DNA of 64,000 nucleotides from CBDBBY01 sp965203795 (GCA_965203795.1 OZ241915.1:1922001-1986000); one strand, 5' to 3'; counted from the stretch's first letter, positions 51,205-61,455 are shown. Numbers and translations are program-made. Notes: generated from the sequence alone by a model not told the origin.

Positions 51205-52803
51205 ATGGATAATCTCTACGGGAATAAGGAAGAATTCGCAATCGGGGTACAATTTTATCCTGATCCCGATACAGAACATCCTGTGGAACCGTTCCTTGGT
51301 AGGACGTGGGGCTCTCTGCAAATTTGGGTCGACGGAACAAATCTGTGCTCCCACATCGACGACGGAACCGTTTGTGAATCGGTAGATTGGTATTTTTTGA
51401 CACTCTTTGAGTGGTTCATTGAAAACTGGAATCCATTGTTTCATGAAGAGCGCTTGCCAAATAGAAATGACGGAACACACGCATGGCTTTCCTTGCATCG
51501 AACCGAGATCCCGCCTCCAGCCTTGGAGTTCAATGAAGGCGAACTAGATAAGTGGGAGAGCTGGTGGCAAGATTGGTGGTTTCGCCATTCCATAATGTCA
51601 GCCCGCGATGGCGGACTATTCCCCGATATCGTAATCCGCCGATTCAGGGATTTGCTAGAAGTTTCTTGGGGAGGCTCCAATCTACCGGGAGCGCCCGAGC
51701 ATTTTCGTTTCATAAACACGGAACCCAATTTCAAATTGCTGAACCCGCAGCTGGTTGCTGAACCGATTTTCCAATTGTTGACCGCCGCTGGATCTCATTT
51801 GTCGGCAATATTGCCCAATGACGACCGAGTTACGGCATTTTCTGACAATGTGCAGAAGCTGCGAGCCTGCGGCTCTGATGGGCATGATTTGCAGGAGCAA
51901 AGAATCGCTTGGCTAGCTGGTTTAGGCCGGGCCGAGGCGGAAGTCACAACGGTTTGGAACAATGCAGTGCGTGCGATCCGAAATGAGCAGACTCATCCTG
52001 GCGATGCGGAAAAGATTCTTGAAACCGCTGGATCGCCATTAGTAATTATCGGATCCTGTCACGCTGCACTTATGTTTGGCTCAATGGCGCCCGAAATCAC
52101 CCAGGAAGATGCAATCAGGCTCGCGCACGAGATGATAAAGCTGCATGATCCGGAACACTCCGAAACCGCTTTTTCTGACGAGCTACGGTCGGGGTTGCGC
52201 GAGTTCGGTGATGTTGAACCACCCGTTGCTCCTTGGACGCGAGGTTATGAATTGGCTCGCTTATTTCATGAATCCGCGGGGACGGAGCTCGATGATTGCG
52301 TACCGGTTGAGATAGATAAAATTATTGAAGAGCTTTGCATTTCGGTTGGGCGTCTTGATCTTTCTGATTTGGACGTTAGAGGCGTTTCGATTGCGGGGCC
52401 GTCATTTCGTCCGGCTATTCTTCTCAATCCGAAAAACCACTTTAACAAAGGCCATGCTGGGCGCAGATTCTCTTTGGCACATGAACTTTGCCATCATTTG
52501 ATTGACCGAAAAATTGGATGCCCGCTTTCTTTGGCAAGTGGTCCGTGGGCGCCTCGACGCATTGAGCAGCGTGCAAATGCATTTGCGGCGGAGCTCTTGA
52601 TTCCATATAATTTAATCCGCCATAGCTGCGATGCAGGGAAGGCTGATTTGTGCTCTGTCGATGGGATAATTGAATTGTCGGACAAATTGATGGTTGGAAG
52701 AACTACACTTCTTGAACACTTAAGAAATAGAGATTTTATTACTGAGGATGCTAAGGATCGATTCCAGGATCAGTTGTCGGAAGGGTACAGCTCATCGCAC
52801 TAA
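51205..52803 (+). CDS. Large protein with C-terminal ImmA/IrrE metallopeptidase domain
   Basis: 532 residues. The C-terminal 190 residues form an ImmA/IrrE-type zinc peptidase: SLAHELCHHLID gives HExxH (His426, Glu427, His430), and EQRANAFAAELLIP supplies the third ligand. The first 330 residues are not a known domain to me; they are Trp-rich (WGSLQIWVDGTNLC, DWYFLTLFEWFIENWNPLFHEERLP, WESWWQDWWFRHS). No helix-turn-helix is seen, although short ImmA proteins usually pair with an XRE repressor. ImmA/IrrE peptidases cleave repressors or other regulators in mobile elements and stress responses. Its AT-rich sequence and the IS remnant upstream suggest it was acquired. Confidence 0.85.
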   Translation: MDNLYGNKEEFAIGVQFYPDPDTEHPVEPFLGRTWGSLQIWVDGTNLCSHIDDGTVCESVDWYFLTLFEWFIENWNPLFHEERLPNRNDGTHAWLSLHRTEIPPPALEFNEGELDKWESWWQDWWFRHSIMSARDGGLFPDIVIRRFRDLLEVSWGGSNLPGAPEHFRFINTEPNFKLLNPQLVAEPIFQLLTAAGSHLSAILPNDDRVTAFSDNVQKLRACGSDGHDLQEQRIAWLAGLGRAEAEVTTVWNNAVRAIRNEQTHPGDAEKILETAGSPLVIIGSCHAALMFGSMAPEITQEDAIRLAHEMIKLHDPEHSETAFSDELRSGLREFGDVEPPVAPWTRGYELARLFHESAGTELDDCVPVEIDKIIEELCISVGRLDLSDLDVRGVSIAGPSFRPAILLNPKNHFNKGHAGRRFSLAHELCHHLIDRKIGCPLSLASGPWAPRRIEQRANAFAAELLIPYNLIRHSCDAGKADLCSVDGIIELSDKLMVGRTTLLEHLRNRDFITEDAKDRFQDQLSEGYSSSH

Positions 52804-53173
52804 ATGCACCGGAGTTGACCAAGCTAGCGAGCGGCTGCCGACAGGCCGGTCACGCCTGCCCGTCAATGAAAAAAGGCAGGTTCTCTGCCAGACACAAGGC
52901 GTAGTTCCGATCATCGAACGAATCCGACCGGCTGAACCGGCGCGTGTCCGTTAGAAGCTCGGCTCGCGGTCCGGCAATCGACAAATGGCGTATGACATTG
53001 CGCTTGGGAACGCGCGGACGGGGGCGCATGTTCCGCTTGACGGCGGACATCAAGCAGTGCTTCCCCCGGAAGGAATAACAATTCCGCAATGTCGGACCGC
53101 CGAATCGTTGCGGATTCCGGCGCGCGCGGCTATGCACCGGGCAGCAGCGCAAGACTACGACACGAGGCAAGCG
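52804..53173. other. Gene-free stretch before yejA
   Basis: About 370 bp in which the composition returns to high GC. The yejA frame is open into it, but that portion lacks protein character and the signal peptide begins at 53174. No RNA or repeat was found. Confidence 0.4.
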
Positions 53174-55081
53174 ATGAAGCAGAATTGGCAAGGTTCCAAG
53201 AGCAGTAGGAGCCGTTCAGCGAGGGCCTGCCGGTCCCGTCTCGGGCGGCGCGCCCGCCTCGCGCTTGCGGCCGCTTCGTTCGCAGCGCTCGCGTCGCACG
53301 CGGGCGCACAGGACTTCATCACATCGCACGGCATCTCCACTTTTGGCGATCTCAAATACGACGCGGATTTCGCCCATCTGGACTACGTGAACCCGGATGC
53401 GCCCAAGGGCGGCGAAATCGCGATCTGGGCGTGGGGAACGTTCGATTCGATGAATCCCTACAGCCGGAAGGGCCGTTCCGGCGGCCTTTCATCCGTTTTC
53501 TTCGAAAGCATTCTCCAAGGCACGTCCGACGAGATCAGCGCCGCCTACTGCCTGCTTTGTGAATCTATGGAGTACCCGGAGGACAGGAGCTGGGTCGCGT
53601 TCAACCTTCGCCCCGAGGCGCGGTTTTCCGACGGAACGCCGCTCACAGCGGACGACGTGTATTTCAGCTACGACCTGTTCCTGCGGGAAGGCCTGCTTTC
53701 GTTCCGGCGCGAGCTCGCCAAGGCGGTCGAGAGCGCCGCGGTCGAAGGGCCGTACAGGATACGCTTCGAATTCAAGACGGACGAACCGACCCGGGACTAC
53801 CCCGCACTCGTCGGCGGCCTTCCCATCTTCTCAAAGGCCTGGTTCGACGCCACCGGATCGGTGCTTGACGAGTCCCGGCTCGAGCCGGCCACCGGCTCCG
53901 GACCGTACGTGCTCGACGAGCTCGAGGTTAACAGTCGAATCGTCTACCGGCTGAACCCGGACTACTGGGGCCGGGATCTCCCGATCAACCTAGGCCGCAA
54001 CAACTTCGACAGCATCCGGGTCGAGTATTTCGGGGATTCGCTGGCGGCCTTCGAAGGCTTCAAGGCGGGCACCTACACGTTCCGCGCGGAAAACGTCTCG
54101 CGGCAATGGGCGACCGCCTACGACTTTCCGGCCATCGAGAACGGCTGGGCCGTGAAGCGGACTTTTCCGGACGGAAACAAGGCGTCCGGCCAAAGCTACG
54201 TGTTCAACCTGAGGCACGAAACGTTCCAGGACAAGCGCGTGCGCGAGGCGCTCGGGCTCATGTTCAATTTCGAATGGTCGAACCAGACGCTTTTTTACGG
54301 CCTCTATGCGCGGATTCACTCGTTCTGGGAAAACAGCGACCTTGCGGCTGCCGGCCTGCCCGGGGAAGGCGAGCTCGCGCTGCTTGAACCGCTGAGGGAC
54401 GGCGTTTCCCCCGAAGTGTTTTCGGAGCCTGCGGTGCTCGCTCCCGAATCCGGCGAGCGGCAGCTGGACCGGGGGAATCTGCGGAGGGCCTCGGAATTGC
54501 TGGACGCCGCGGGATGGCTGGTAGGCGACGACGGAATGCGCAGGAATGCCGACGGCGAACCCCTCGTGGTCGAGTTCCTTGAGGACAGCCCGACCATGAT
54601 CCGCGTCATAACCCCGTACGCCGAGAACCTGCGCAAGCTAGGCGTGGACGCCGTCGTTTCACAGGTGGATCCGTCCCAGTACACTGATCGGGTCCGCAAC
54701 CACGACTTCGACATGATTGTCGACTCCTTCCCCGTCTCCTTGGAGCCCGGCCCCGGCTTGCGCCAGTATTTCGGTTCGGAGCATACGGACGGCGTTTTCA
54801 ATTCGGCGGGGCTGGCGAACGAAGCCGTGGACGCGCTCATCGACCACGTGGTCGCCGCGAAGTCGACCGAGGAACTGACCGTCGCGGTGCGGGCGCTGGA
54901 CCGGGCGCTCCGTGCCGAGAAATTCTGGGTCCCCCAATGGTTCCGGAACTTCCACACGGTGGCCTACTACGACATGTTCGAGCATCCGGAGAATCTCCCG
55001 CCGTATTCGCTAGGGCACCTGGATTTCTGGTGGTTCAACCAGGAAAAGCACGACGCCTTGGAAGCAGCCGGCGCGTTCTAG
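53174..55081 (+). CDS. yejA: Oligopeptide ABC transporter binding protein YejA-like
   Basis: 635 residues. A long basic N-terminus leads into a signal sequence (LALAAASFAALASHAGAQ). The mature protein begins HGISTFGDLKYDADFAHLDYVNPDAPKGGEI, the YejA opening, and has the SBP_bac_5 block FNLRPEARFSDGTPLTADDV. The end HLDFWWFNQEKHDAL is also typical. GAGGCAAGCG precedes ATG 53174. It captures peptides (microcin C-like or peptidoglycan-derived in relatives) for YejBEF. Confidence 0.93.
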   Translation: MKQNWQGSKSSRSRSARACRSRLGRRARLALAAASFAALASHAGAQDFITSHGISTFGDLKYDADFAHLDYVNPDAPKGGEIAIWAWGTFDSMNPYSRKGRSGGLSSVFFESILQGTSDEISAAYCLLCESMEYPEDRSWVAFNLRPEARFSDGTPLTADDVYFSYDLFLREGLLSFRRELAKAVESAAVEGPYRIRFEFKTDEPTRDYPALVGGLPIFSKAWFDATGSVLDESRLEPATGSGPYVLDELEVNSRIVYRLNPDYWGRDLPINLGRNNFDSIRVEYFGDSLAAFEGFKAGTYTFRAENVSRQWATAYDFPAIENGWAVKRTFPDGNKASGQSYVFNLRHETFQDKRVREALGLMFNFEWSNQTLFYGLYARIHSFWENSDLAAAGLPGEGELALLEPLRDGVSPEVFSEPAVLAPESGERQLDRGNLRRASELLDAAGWLVGDDGMRRNADGEPLVVEFLEDSPTMIRVITPYAENLRKLGVDAVVSQVDPSQYTDRVRNHDFDMIVDSFPVSLEPGPGLRQYFGSEHTDGVFNSAGLANEAVDALIDHVVAAKSTEELTVAVRALDRALRAEKFWVPQWFRNFHTVAYYDMFEHPENLPPYSLGHLDFWWFNQEKHDALEAAGAF

Positions 55082-55125
55082 CCGTTTTCCGCGCGCATCC
55101 CCCGCTGGCGAAGGCGCAGCGCTGA

Positions 55126-56208
55126 ATGGGAGTTTACATCCTCCGCCGGCTCGCTTTGGTGCTCCCGACGCTGTTCGGGATCATGGTCATCAATTTCGCG
55201 CTCGTGCAGTTCGTGCCGGGCGGTCCCGTCGAACAGATCATCGCGCAGCTGGAAGGCGAAGGCGACGTGTTCGAATCCTTCGCGGGAACCGGGCAGGAGA
55301 CGATTGCGAACGAAGGCGGCGGAGACCGGTATCTGGGCGGCCGCGGGCTGCCCCCGGACTTCATCGCCGAGCTGGAGAAGCAGTTCGGATTCGACAAGCC
55401 TCCGCTTGAACGGTTCGTCACCATGATGTGGGACTATCTTCGGCTGGATTTCGGCGAAAGCTATTTCAGGTCCATCTCGGTGGTCGACCTCGTGCTCGAG
55501 AAGATGCCGGTATCGATCACGCTGGGCCTATGGAGCACCGTCCTTGCCTACCTGATCTCCATTCCCCTCGGAATCCGGAAGGCGGTCAAGGACGGCTCGC
55601 CTTTCGACACTTGGACCTCCGGAGCGATCATCGTCGGCTACGCCATTCCGGGCTTCCTGTTCGCGATCTTGCTGCTGGTGCTGTTCGCGGGCGGCTCCTA
55701 CTTCAAGGTCTTTCCGCTGCGCGGCCTCGTGTCCGACGATTTCGAAAGCCTCAGCCTGGTCGGGAAAATCGCCGACTACTTCTGGCACATCACGCTTCCC
55801 GTCCTGGCGTCGACGATCGCTGCGTTCGCGACGCTTACCCTCCTGACGAAGAACAGCTTCCTGGACGAGATCAAGAAGCAGTACGTTGTCACCGCCAAGG
55901 CCAAGGGCCTCTCGGAGAACCGCGTGCTCTACGGGCACGTGTTCCGCAACGCCATGCTGATCGTGATAGCCGGATTCCCGGCGGTTTTCGTTTCCGTGTT
56001 CTTCGGCGGCTCCTTGATCATCGAAACGATTTTCTCGCTGGACGGCCTAGGAAGGCTCGGGTTCGAGGCCGCCGTCGCGCGCGACTATCCGGTGGTTTTC
56101 GGAACGCTGTACGTGTTCGGGCTGCTCGGACTTGTCGTCGGGATCATCTCAGATCTGACCTACGTCTGGATTGATCCGCGCATCGACTTCGAAACGAGGG
56201 AAACGTGA
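55126..56208 (+). CDS. yejB: Oligopeptide ABC transporter permease YejB-like
   Basis: 360 residues with six membrane helices and the MGVYILRRLALVLPTLFGIMVINFALVQFVPGGPVE start found in YejB/DppB proteins. A large periplasmic loop (residues 40-85) is typical of YejB. The EAA region and GLGRLGFEAAVARDYPVV end match the family. It overlaps yejE (56205-56208, GTGA). Confidence 0.95.
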   Translation: MGVYILRRLALVLPTLFGIMVINFALVQFVPGGPVEQIIAQLEGEGDVFESFAGTGQETIANEGGGDRYLGGRGLPPDFIAELEKQFGFDKPPLERFVTMMWDYLRLDFGESYFRSISVVDLVLEKMPVSITLGLWSTVLAYLISIPLGIRKAVKDGSPFDTWTSGAIIVGYAIPGFLFAILLLVLFAGGSYFKVFPLRGLVSDDFESLSLVGKIADYFWHITLPVLASTIAAFATLTLLTKNSFLDEIKKQYVVTAKAKGLSENRVLYGHVFRNAMLIVIAGFPAVFVSVFFGGSLIIETIFSLDGLGRLGFEAAVARDYPVVFGTLYVFGLLGLVVGIISDLTYVWIDPRIDFETRET

Positions 56209-57317
56209 TCCGGCTCTCCCCTCTTGCGAAACGCCGCTGGCGGAATTTCCGATCGAACCGGCGCGCCTACTGGTCCTTGATCGTGTTCGGGCTGCTGTTC
56301 GCCGTTTCGCTGTTCGCGGAATTGATCGCCAACGAAAAGCCGCTGCTGGTGAGCTACAAGGGCGACCTGCTTTCGCCCGTTCTCAGCTTCTACCCGGAGA
56401 CGAGATTCGGAGGCGATCTGCGCACGGAGGCGGTGTACCGCGACATCGAGGTCAGCTGCCTGATCATTTCCGGCGGCCTGGAGTCCTGCTGGGACGATCC
56501 GGAGGGCGTGATCGAGGACGCCGCCGACGGCGAGGTCGACGGCGCTCCGGTTGATCGGGGCTGGGTCGTTTGGCCGCTGATTCCCTATTCGTACCACACG
56601 GTCGGCGATCTCGGCGGGAAGCCGGCGCCGTCGCCGCCGGACGCGGACCATTGGCTCGGCACGGACGACACCGCCCGCGACGTGCTCGCGAGGATCATCT
56701 ACGGGTTCAGGTTTTCCGTTCTGTTCACGATCGTGGTGACCGTGGCGTCATCCGCGATCGGCATGGCGGCGGGAGCGGTGCAGGGATTTTTCGGCGGCCG
56801 ACTCGATCTGTTCCTTCAGCGTGTGATCGAGGTCTGGGGAGCGATACCGTCGCTCTACATCATCATCATCGTCGCCGCGGTCTGGCGGATGGACTTTTGG
56901 CTGCTCGCGTTCCTGATGATCCTGTTCGGATGGATTGCGCTGGTCGGCGTGGTCAGGGCGGAGTGCCTCCGCGCGCGCAATTTCGAGTACGTCCGGGCCG
57001 CGCGGGCGCTCGGCGTCGGCAACCACGCGATTCTTTTCCGGCATGTGCTTCCCAACGCGATGGTCGCCACCCTGACGCTGCTCCCGTTCCTGATCACCGG
57101 CACGATCGGATCGCTGGCGGCGCTGGACTATCTCGGGTTCGGGCTGCAGCAATCGTCGCCTTCGCTCGGCGAGCTGACGCTTCAGGCGAAGCAGAATCTG
57201 CAGGCTCCGTGGCTGGGATTCACGGCGTTCTTCACGTTCGCGATCATGCTCTCGCTGCTCGTGTTCATCTTTGAAGGCGTGAGGGACGCCTTCGATCCTC
57301 GAAAGACGTTTGCTTGA
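56205..57317 (+). CDS. yejE: Oligopeptide ABC transporter permease YejE-like
   Basis: 370 residues; starts at GTG inside the yejB stop. The first helix is followed by a long periplasmic segment (about 40-150) with two Cys residues, as in YejE. Conserved are the HWLGTDDTARDVLARIIYGFRFS block and the EAA loop (VRAARALGVGNHAILFRHVLPNAM). It overlaps yejF (TTGA). It pairs with YejB to form the channel. Confidence 0.95.
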   Translation: MIRLSPLAKRRWRNFRSNRRAYWSLIVFGLLFAVSLFAELIANEKPLLVSYKGDLLSPVLSFYPETRFGGDLRTEAVYRDIEVSCLIISGGLESCWDDPEGVIEDAADGEVDGAPVDRGWVVWPLIPYSYHTVGDLGGKPAPSPPDADHWLGTDDTARDVLARIIYGFRFSVLFTIVVTVASSAIGMAAGAVQGFFGGRLDLFLQRVIEVWGAIPSLYIIIIVAAVWRMDFWLLAFLMILFGWIALVGVVRAECLRARNFEYVRAARALGVGNHAILFRHVLPNAMVATLTLLPFLITGTIGSLAALDYLGFGLQQSSPSLGELTLQAKQNLQAPWLGFTAFFTFAIMLSLLVFIFEGVRDAFDPRKTFA

Positions 57318-58999
57318 AACGCGCCCTGCTTCGCGCATCGAACCTTGCGGTCACATTCCGGCAAGGCGGCACGGAAACCCGGGCGGTCCGGGGCGTCGAT
57401 TTCCGCGTGGACGAAGGCGAAACCGTCGCCATTGTCGGCGAGTCGGGATCAGGCAAGTCGGTCTCGGCGCTTTCGATCGTAGGCCTGCTGCCGGAAAACG
57501 CCGAAATCACCGGATCAATCAAATACGCGGACGCGGAACTCATCGACGCCGACCGGACGGTGCTGCGCGGAATTCGGGGCAACGACATCAGCTTCATCTT
57601 TCAGGAGCCGATGACGTCCCTCAATCCGCTTCACACCTTGGAGAAACAGATCGGCGAGAGCCTTGCGCAGCACCAAGGCCTGCGGGGCGCGGCCGCGCGC
57701 GAGCGGATCGTTGAGCTTCTGGACAGGACCGGCATCGACAACCCCGAAAGCCGTCTGAAATCCTATCCGCACCAGCTTTCAGGCGGCCAGCGGCAGCGGG
57801 TGATGATCGCTGTGGCGCTTGCGAACAATCCCGGCCTGCTGGTGGCGGACGAGCCGACGACCGCTCTCGACGTGACCATCCAGGCCCAGATCCTCGAGCT
57901 GCTCGCCGAACTCAAGCAGTCGGAGCGGATGAGCCTTCTGTTCATCACGCACGACCTGAACATCGTCAGAAGCATCGCCGACAGGGTCTACGTCATGAAG
58001 GACGGCGAGTTCGTCGAGAACGGCCCGAAAGAGGAAGTCTTCGCGAACCCGCGGCACGAATACACGCGGCGGCTCCTTGCCGCCGAGCCCGGCGGCGAGC
58101 CCGATCCCGTGAAATCGAACGCGGAAACCGTCGCCGCCGCCGAGGACCTCAAGGTTTGGTTCCCGATCCAGCGGGGCCTGATCCGGCGCACGGTGGGGCA
58201 CATCAAGGCGGTCAATCCGTCCGACTTCGATGTCAGGCGCGGCGAGACTCTCGGAATCGTGGGCGAATCGGGATCCGGCAAAACCACTCTCGCCTTGGCG
58301 CTTATGCGCCTTGTCTCCTCGACCGGCAGCATCCGTTTCCTCGGCAAGGAGCTGCAGGGTCTGAAGAGCTGGAACCTGCGGCGTGCCAGGCGCGACATGC
58401 AGATGGTGTTCCAAGACCCTTACGGCTCGCTGTCGCCGCGCATGACGGTGGAGCAGATCGTCTCCGAGGGTCTCAAGGTGCACGGCGTGGCGGAGGGAAC
58501 AAGGGCTAAGGCGACAGCCGATATTCTGTCCGAAGTCGGCCTTGATCCGGAAATGCTGCACCGCTACCCGCACGAGTTCTCCGGCGGCCAGCGGCAGAGA
58601 ATCGCGATCGCCAGGGCGATGGTACTCAAGCCGAAGCTGGTCGTGCTCGACGAGCCGACATCGGCGCTCGACCGAACGGTCCAGGCGCAGATCATCGACC
58701 TTCTGCTAGGGCTGCAGCGCAGATACGACCTGTCCTACATGTTCATCAGCCATGACCTCAGGGTCGTCCGCGCCTTGTCCCACAAGATACTCGTGATGAA
58801 GGACGGGGATATCGTGGAATGGGGGCTTGCCTCGGAAGTTTTCGGCCAGCCCAGGACCGGCTACACCCGGGAGCTGATCGCCGCCGCGTTCGACATGCAT
58901 ACGCTGGAGGACGAGGATCTCGACGGAGGCCGAGCGGAGGCCGCCGGATTGCGGAACGGGGAATTGCCGGACCGGGAATCCGCGAGCGCTTCAGGATAG
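57314..58999 (+). CDS. yejF: Oligopeptide ABC transporter double ATPase YejF-like
   Basis: 561 residues with two nucleotide-binding domains in one chain. Domain 1 has GESGSGKSV, LSGGQRQRVM and LLVADEPTTALD. Domain 2 has GESGSGKTT, FSGGQRQRIA and LVVLDEPTSALD. The TTG start overlapping the yejE stop gives the exact family N-terminus, so translational coupling is likely. It energises YejBE. Confidence 0.95.
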   Translation: MKRALLRASNLAVTFRQGGTETRAVRGVDFRVDEGETVAIVGESGSGKSVSALSIVGLLPENAEITGSIKYADAELIDADRTVLRGIRGNDISFIFQEPMTSLNPLHTLEKQIGESLAQHQGLRGAAARERIVELLDRTGIDNPESRLKSYPHQLSGGQRQRVMIAVALANNPGLLVADEPTTALDVTIQAQILELLAELKQSERMSLLFITHDLNIVRSIADRVYVMKDGEFVENGPKEEVFANPRHEYTRRLLAAEPGGEPDPVKSNAETVAAAEDLKVWFPIQRGLIRRTVGHIKAVNPSDFDVRRGETLGIVGESGSGKTTLALALMRLVSSTGSIRFLGKELQGLKSWNLRRARRDMQMVFQDPYGSLSPRMTVEQIVSEGLKVHGVAEGTRAKATADILSEVGLDPEMLHRYPHEFSGGQRQRIAIARAMVLKPKLVVLDEPTSALDRTVQAQIIDLLLGLQRRYDLSYMFISHDLRVVRALSHKILVMKDGDIVEWGLASEVFGQPRTGYTRELIAAAFDMHTLEDEDLDGGRAEAAGLRNGELPDRESASASG

Positions 59000-59114
59000 C
59001 GACGGAAAAGGCCTCGACGCTTCGGAGCGGCGGGGCGGCTTGCGGGAAACGGGTTTCGCGTGTCCCGTCCTGCTCAGCGGGAAGTCGCCGCGCCGCCCGC
59101 CCGGCTTCCGAAAG

Positions 59115-60479
59115 CTATTGCAGGTAGGACACCGAGCAATCGATGCCGCGCGCGTTCAGCCGCGCGCACGCCTTGCTGGCGTTCGCTTCCGTGAGTCCAA
59201 TGAACCTGACCGCGTAGGAATCCCCCACGCGCTGAACGAGTTTCGTCGCGCCCACGATCGAGCCGAAGTCCATGAGCGCCGCCTTCAGCAAACGCCGTTC
59301 CGCAGCCTGCCGGGTACCGAAATCCCCGAGATGGATGCCGAACCGGGTCGTCTCCGAAATGTTGAACGAGCTTGCCAGCACGCTGAACGGGCGCCTCTTC
59401 GGCGCCATCTCGACCTGCACGGTAACAGGCTCCGCCTCGTGCACGGGCTCCCCGCCGTCGCCAACGGCAACCGGAACTTCGTCGCCGTCCCCGGCCGAGA
59501 CGACCGCCGCGACGATGGCGCTGACGGTGCCGCTCTGCTCCTCAAGCTCCGGAAAGCCCGGCCGCGGCATCGGCGCGAACTGGGCCAGCACTAGCGCGGC
59601 AGACGCGTAGTTCGGCTTGTCCGGCATTCTTACGGCAACCTCGGTATGCGCCCTTTGGAAGCCCAAATCGAGCAGCTCCGAAACATGTGCGTTCCGCGTC
59701 GCCACCGACCTTCCGCCGAACACCGTCGCAATGATCCGCTTGCCGCCCCTTTGCGCCGACCCAACGAGGTTGAATCCGGCTGCGTTCGTGAACCCCGTTT
59801 TGATGCCGTCGGCGCCGCGGTACGCGGACAGGAATTTGCGGTTGGTGCTGTAGATCGTCTTGTTTCCGACCGAAGTTTTGATCCGGGAGAACAGGTTGTA
59901 GTAGTCCGGGTAGTCGTAGATCACGTGGCGCGCGAGCGTCGACATGTCGCGCGCCGTGGACCGGTGCCCCTTCTGCGTCAGCCCGTGGGCATTCCGGAAT
60001 GTCGTGTTCTTCATTCCCATCGCCGCTGCCGTCTTGTTCATCCGCTTCGCGAACGCGCTTTCGCTCCCGGAAATTGCCTCGGCGATCGCGGTGGCAGCGT
60101 CATTGGCGGACCTCACCGCCGCCGCCCGCATCAGATACCGCAGGGAGATCCGCGATCCGGGCTTCATGTACAGCTTGGAAGGCGGCTCAGAAGCCGCGAA
60201 TTTCGAGATCTTGACCTTGGTATCCAACGAGATTTCGCCGTTCTTGACGGCTTCGATGGCGACGTAGAGCGTCATCATCTTCGTTAGCGACGCCGGATGA
60301 AGCTTGGTGTCCGCGTTTCTCGCGAACAGGACTTCGCCGTTCCGCGCGTCCATGACCATTGCCGCGTACGGCGCCGCTAGCGCGCCGTTCGCCCATAGTG
60401 CGAGCAGGATTGCCGAAACCAGGATTATTCCTGCGTTCAGCCCGGCTCTAAGCACAACAAGCATGACGATTCTGAACAC
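59115..60479 (-). CDS. D-alanyl-D-alanine carboxypeptidase with SPOR domain
   Basis: 454 residues. After a signal/anchor helix (about 10-36) comes a peptidase S11 domain with the three penicillin-binding motifs: SLTK (Ser64, Lys67), SAN and KTG (in GIKTGFTN). A Pro/Glu-rich linker leads to a C-terminal SPOR domain (about 385-454), which binds denuded glycan at the septum. This fusion is common in alphaproteobacteria. The enzyme trims peptidoglycan pentapeptides. It starts at GTG 60479 after GAGGGCAGG; an ATG five codons later is possible. Confidence 0.93.
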   Translation of the reverse strand: MFRIVMLVVLRAGLNAGIILVSAILLALWANGALAAPYAAMVMDARNGEVLFARNADTKLHPASLTKMMTLYVAIEAVKNGEISLDTKVKISKFAASEPPSKLYMKPGSRISLRYLMRAAAVRSANDAATAIAEAISGSESAFAKRMNKTAAAMGMKNTTFRNAHGLTQKGHRSTARDMSTLARHVIYDYPDYYNLFSRIKTSVGNKTIYSTNRKFLSAYRGADGIKTGFTNAAGFNLVGSAQRGGKRIIATVFGGRSVATRNAHVSELLDLGFQRAHTEVAVRMPDKPNYASAALVLAQFAPMPRPGFPELEEQSGTVSAIVAAVVSAGDGDEVPVAVGDGGEPVHEAEPVTVQVEMAPKRRPFSVLASSFNISETTRFGIHLGDFGTRQAAERRLLKAALMDFGSIVGATKLVQRVGDSYAVRFIGLTEANASKACARLNARGIDCSVSYLQ

Positions 60480-61110
60480 CCTGCCCTCGCTCTCTGTCCA
60501 TCCCGTTGACCGGGATTGTCTGGTTCACTGCTCGATCTCGGGCGCCGTTTGAGCGACCGGAAGGCTCTTTGCTGGCCTGCCCAAACCCATACCACATTTA
60601 GAAAGGGGAAGGAACGCAAGTCGATTTTGTTGCTTGCTGACAACAGTTTTTTGCGCCGGATCAACATGTTGTGGTACACAGCCAATATATCTCGCAATAT
60701 TTTCCTGCTGCGCTTGCGGAAGCAGCCTGATCGCAGGCCGGAAAATGCACTTGAATCTGCTCGCCGGCGCGGGCCTGCTTCCAAGGCAGGCATTCGGGAA
60801 GCCGGGCATCGGCGTGGCATTCAGGTGTCGTGACCTCCGGCAAATCCGAGTCCGAATCGTCCCTGCAACGACCTTGTTCGTCATCCCGCCGGGTGAAACT
60901 GCTAGATCCGACCGAGCAGTCCTCTCGCTCCGCGGCAACCCGGACAGCGACGCGCCTGAGGGATATCGATTCGCGCGGATCGCCCTCGAAGGGATTCATG
61001 CCTTGCGGGCAGCCGTTGGACCGCCCACGGGATTTGAGTTGGCAGTTCAATTCGAATAATCTTGGCTGGCGGAGCAGCGCGCCCGAACTCTTGAGCTGAA
61101 CGACCCAATC
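60480..61110. other. Gene-free stretch of about 630 bp
   Basis: Divergent upstream region of the carboxypeptidase and clpS. An AT-rich block (60595-60720, with TTTTTTGCG and ATATATCTCGCAATATTTTCC) probably holds promoters. The GC-rich remainder has open frames without protein likeness. No tRNA or other RNA was recognised. Confidence 0.4.
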
Positions 61111-61455
61111 ATGACAGCGAGCGGCAGCAGCGAGGACGCCGGGAACGGAGCCAGCCCCGATGCGGGCACATCCGTCCTTTCGCGCCCGGAGTCGGAGACT
61201 GAACGCGCTCCGATGTACAAGGTTCTCCTGATCAACGACGATTACACGCCGATGGAATTCGTCGTGGCGATACTCGAGCAAATATTCATGATGTCGCGCG
61301 ACAATGCGATCGCGCTGATGCTGGCTGTCCACAACAAGGGCGTGGGCGTCGCGGGCGTCTTTCCGCACGAGATCGCGGAAACCAAAGCCCGACAAGTCAT
61401 TGATTTGGCAAGAAAGAATCAGCACCCGCTCATGTGTACAATAGAGAAGGAATAG
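61111..61455 (+). CDS. clpS: ATP-dependent Clp protease adaptor ClpS
   Basis: 114 residues. After an unstructured N-terminal tail of about 33 residues, MYKVLLINDDYTPMEFVVAIL gives the N-degron pocket (Asn-Asp-Asp, Thr-Pro-Met). The VHNKGVGVAGVFPHEIAETK block contacts ClpA. ClpS delivers N-end-rule substrates to ClpAP. clpA is usually directly downstream but here an SDR gene follows. Confidence 0.95.
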   Translation: MTASGSSEDAGNGASPDAGTSVLSRPESETERAPMYKVLLINDDYTPMEFVVAILEQIFMMSRDNAIALMLAVHNKGVGVAGVFPHEIAETKARQVIDLARKNQHPLMCTIEKE

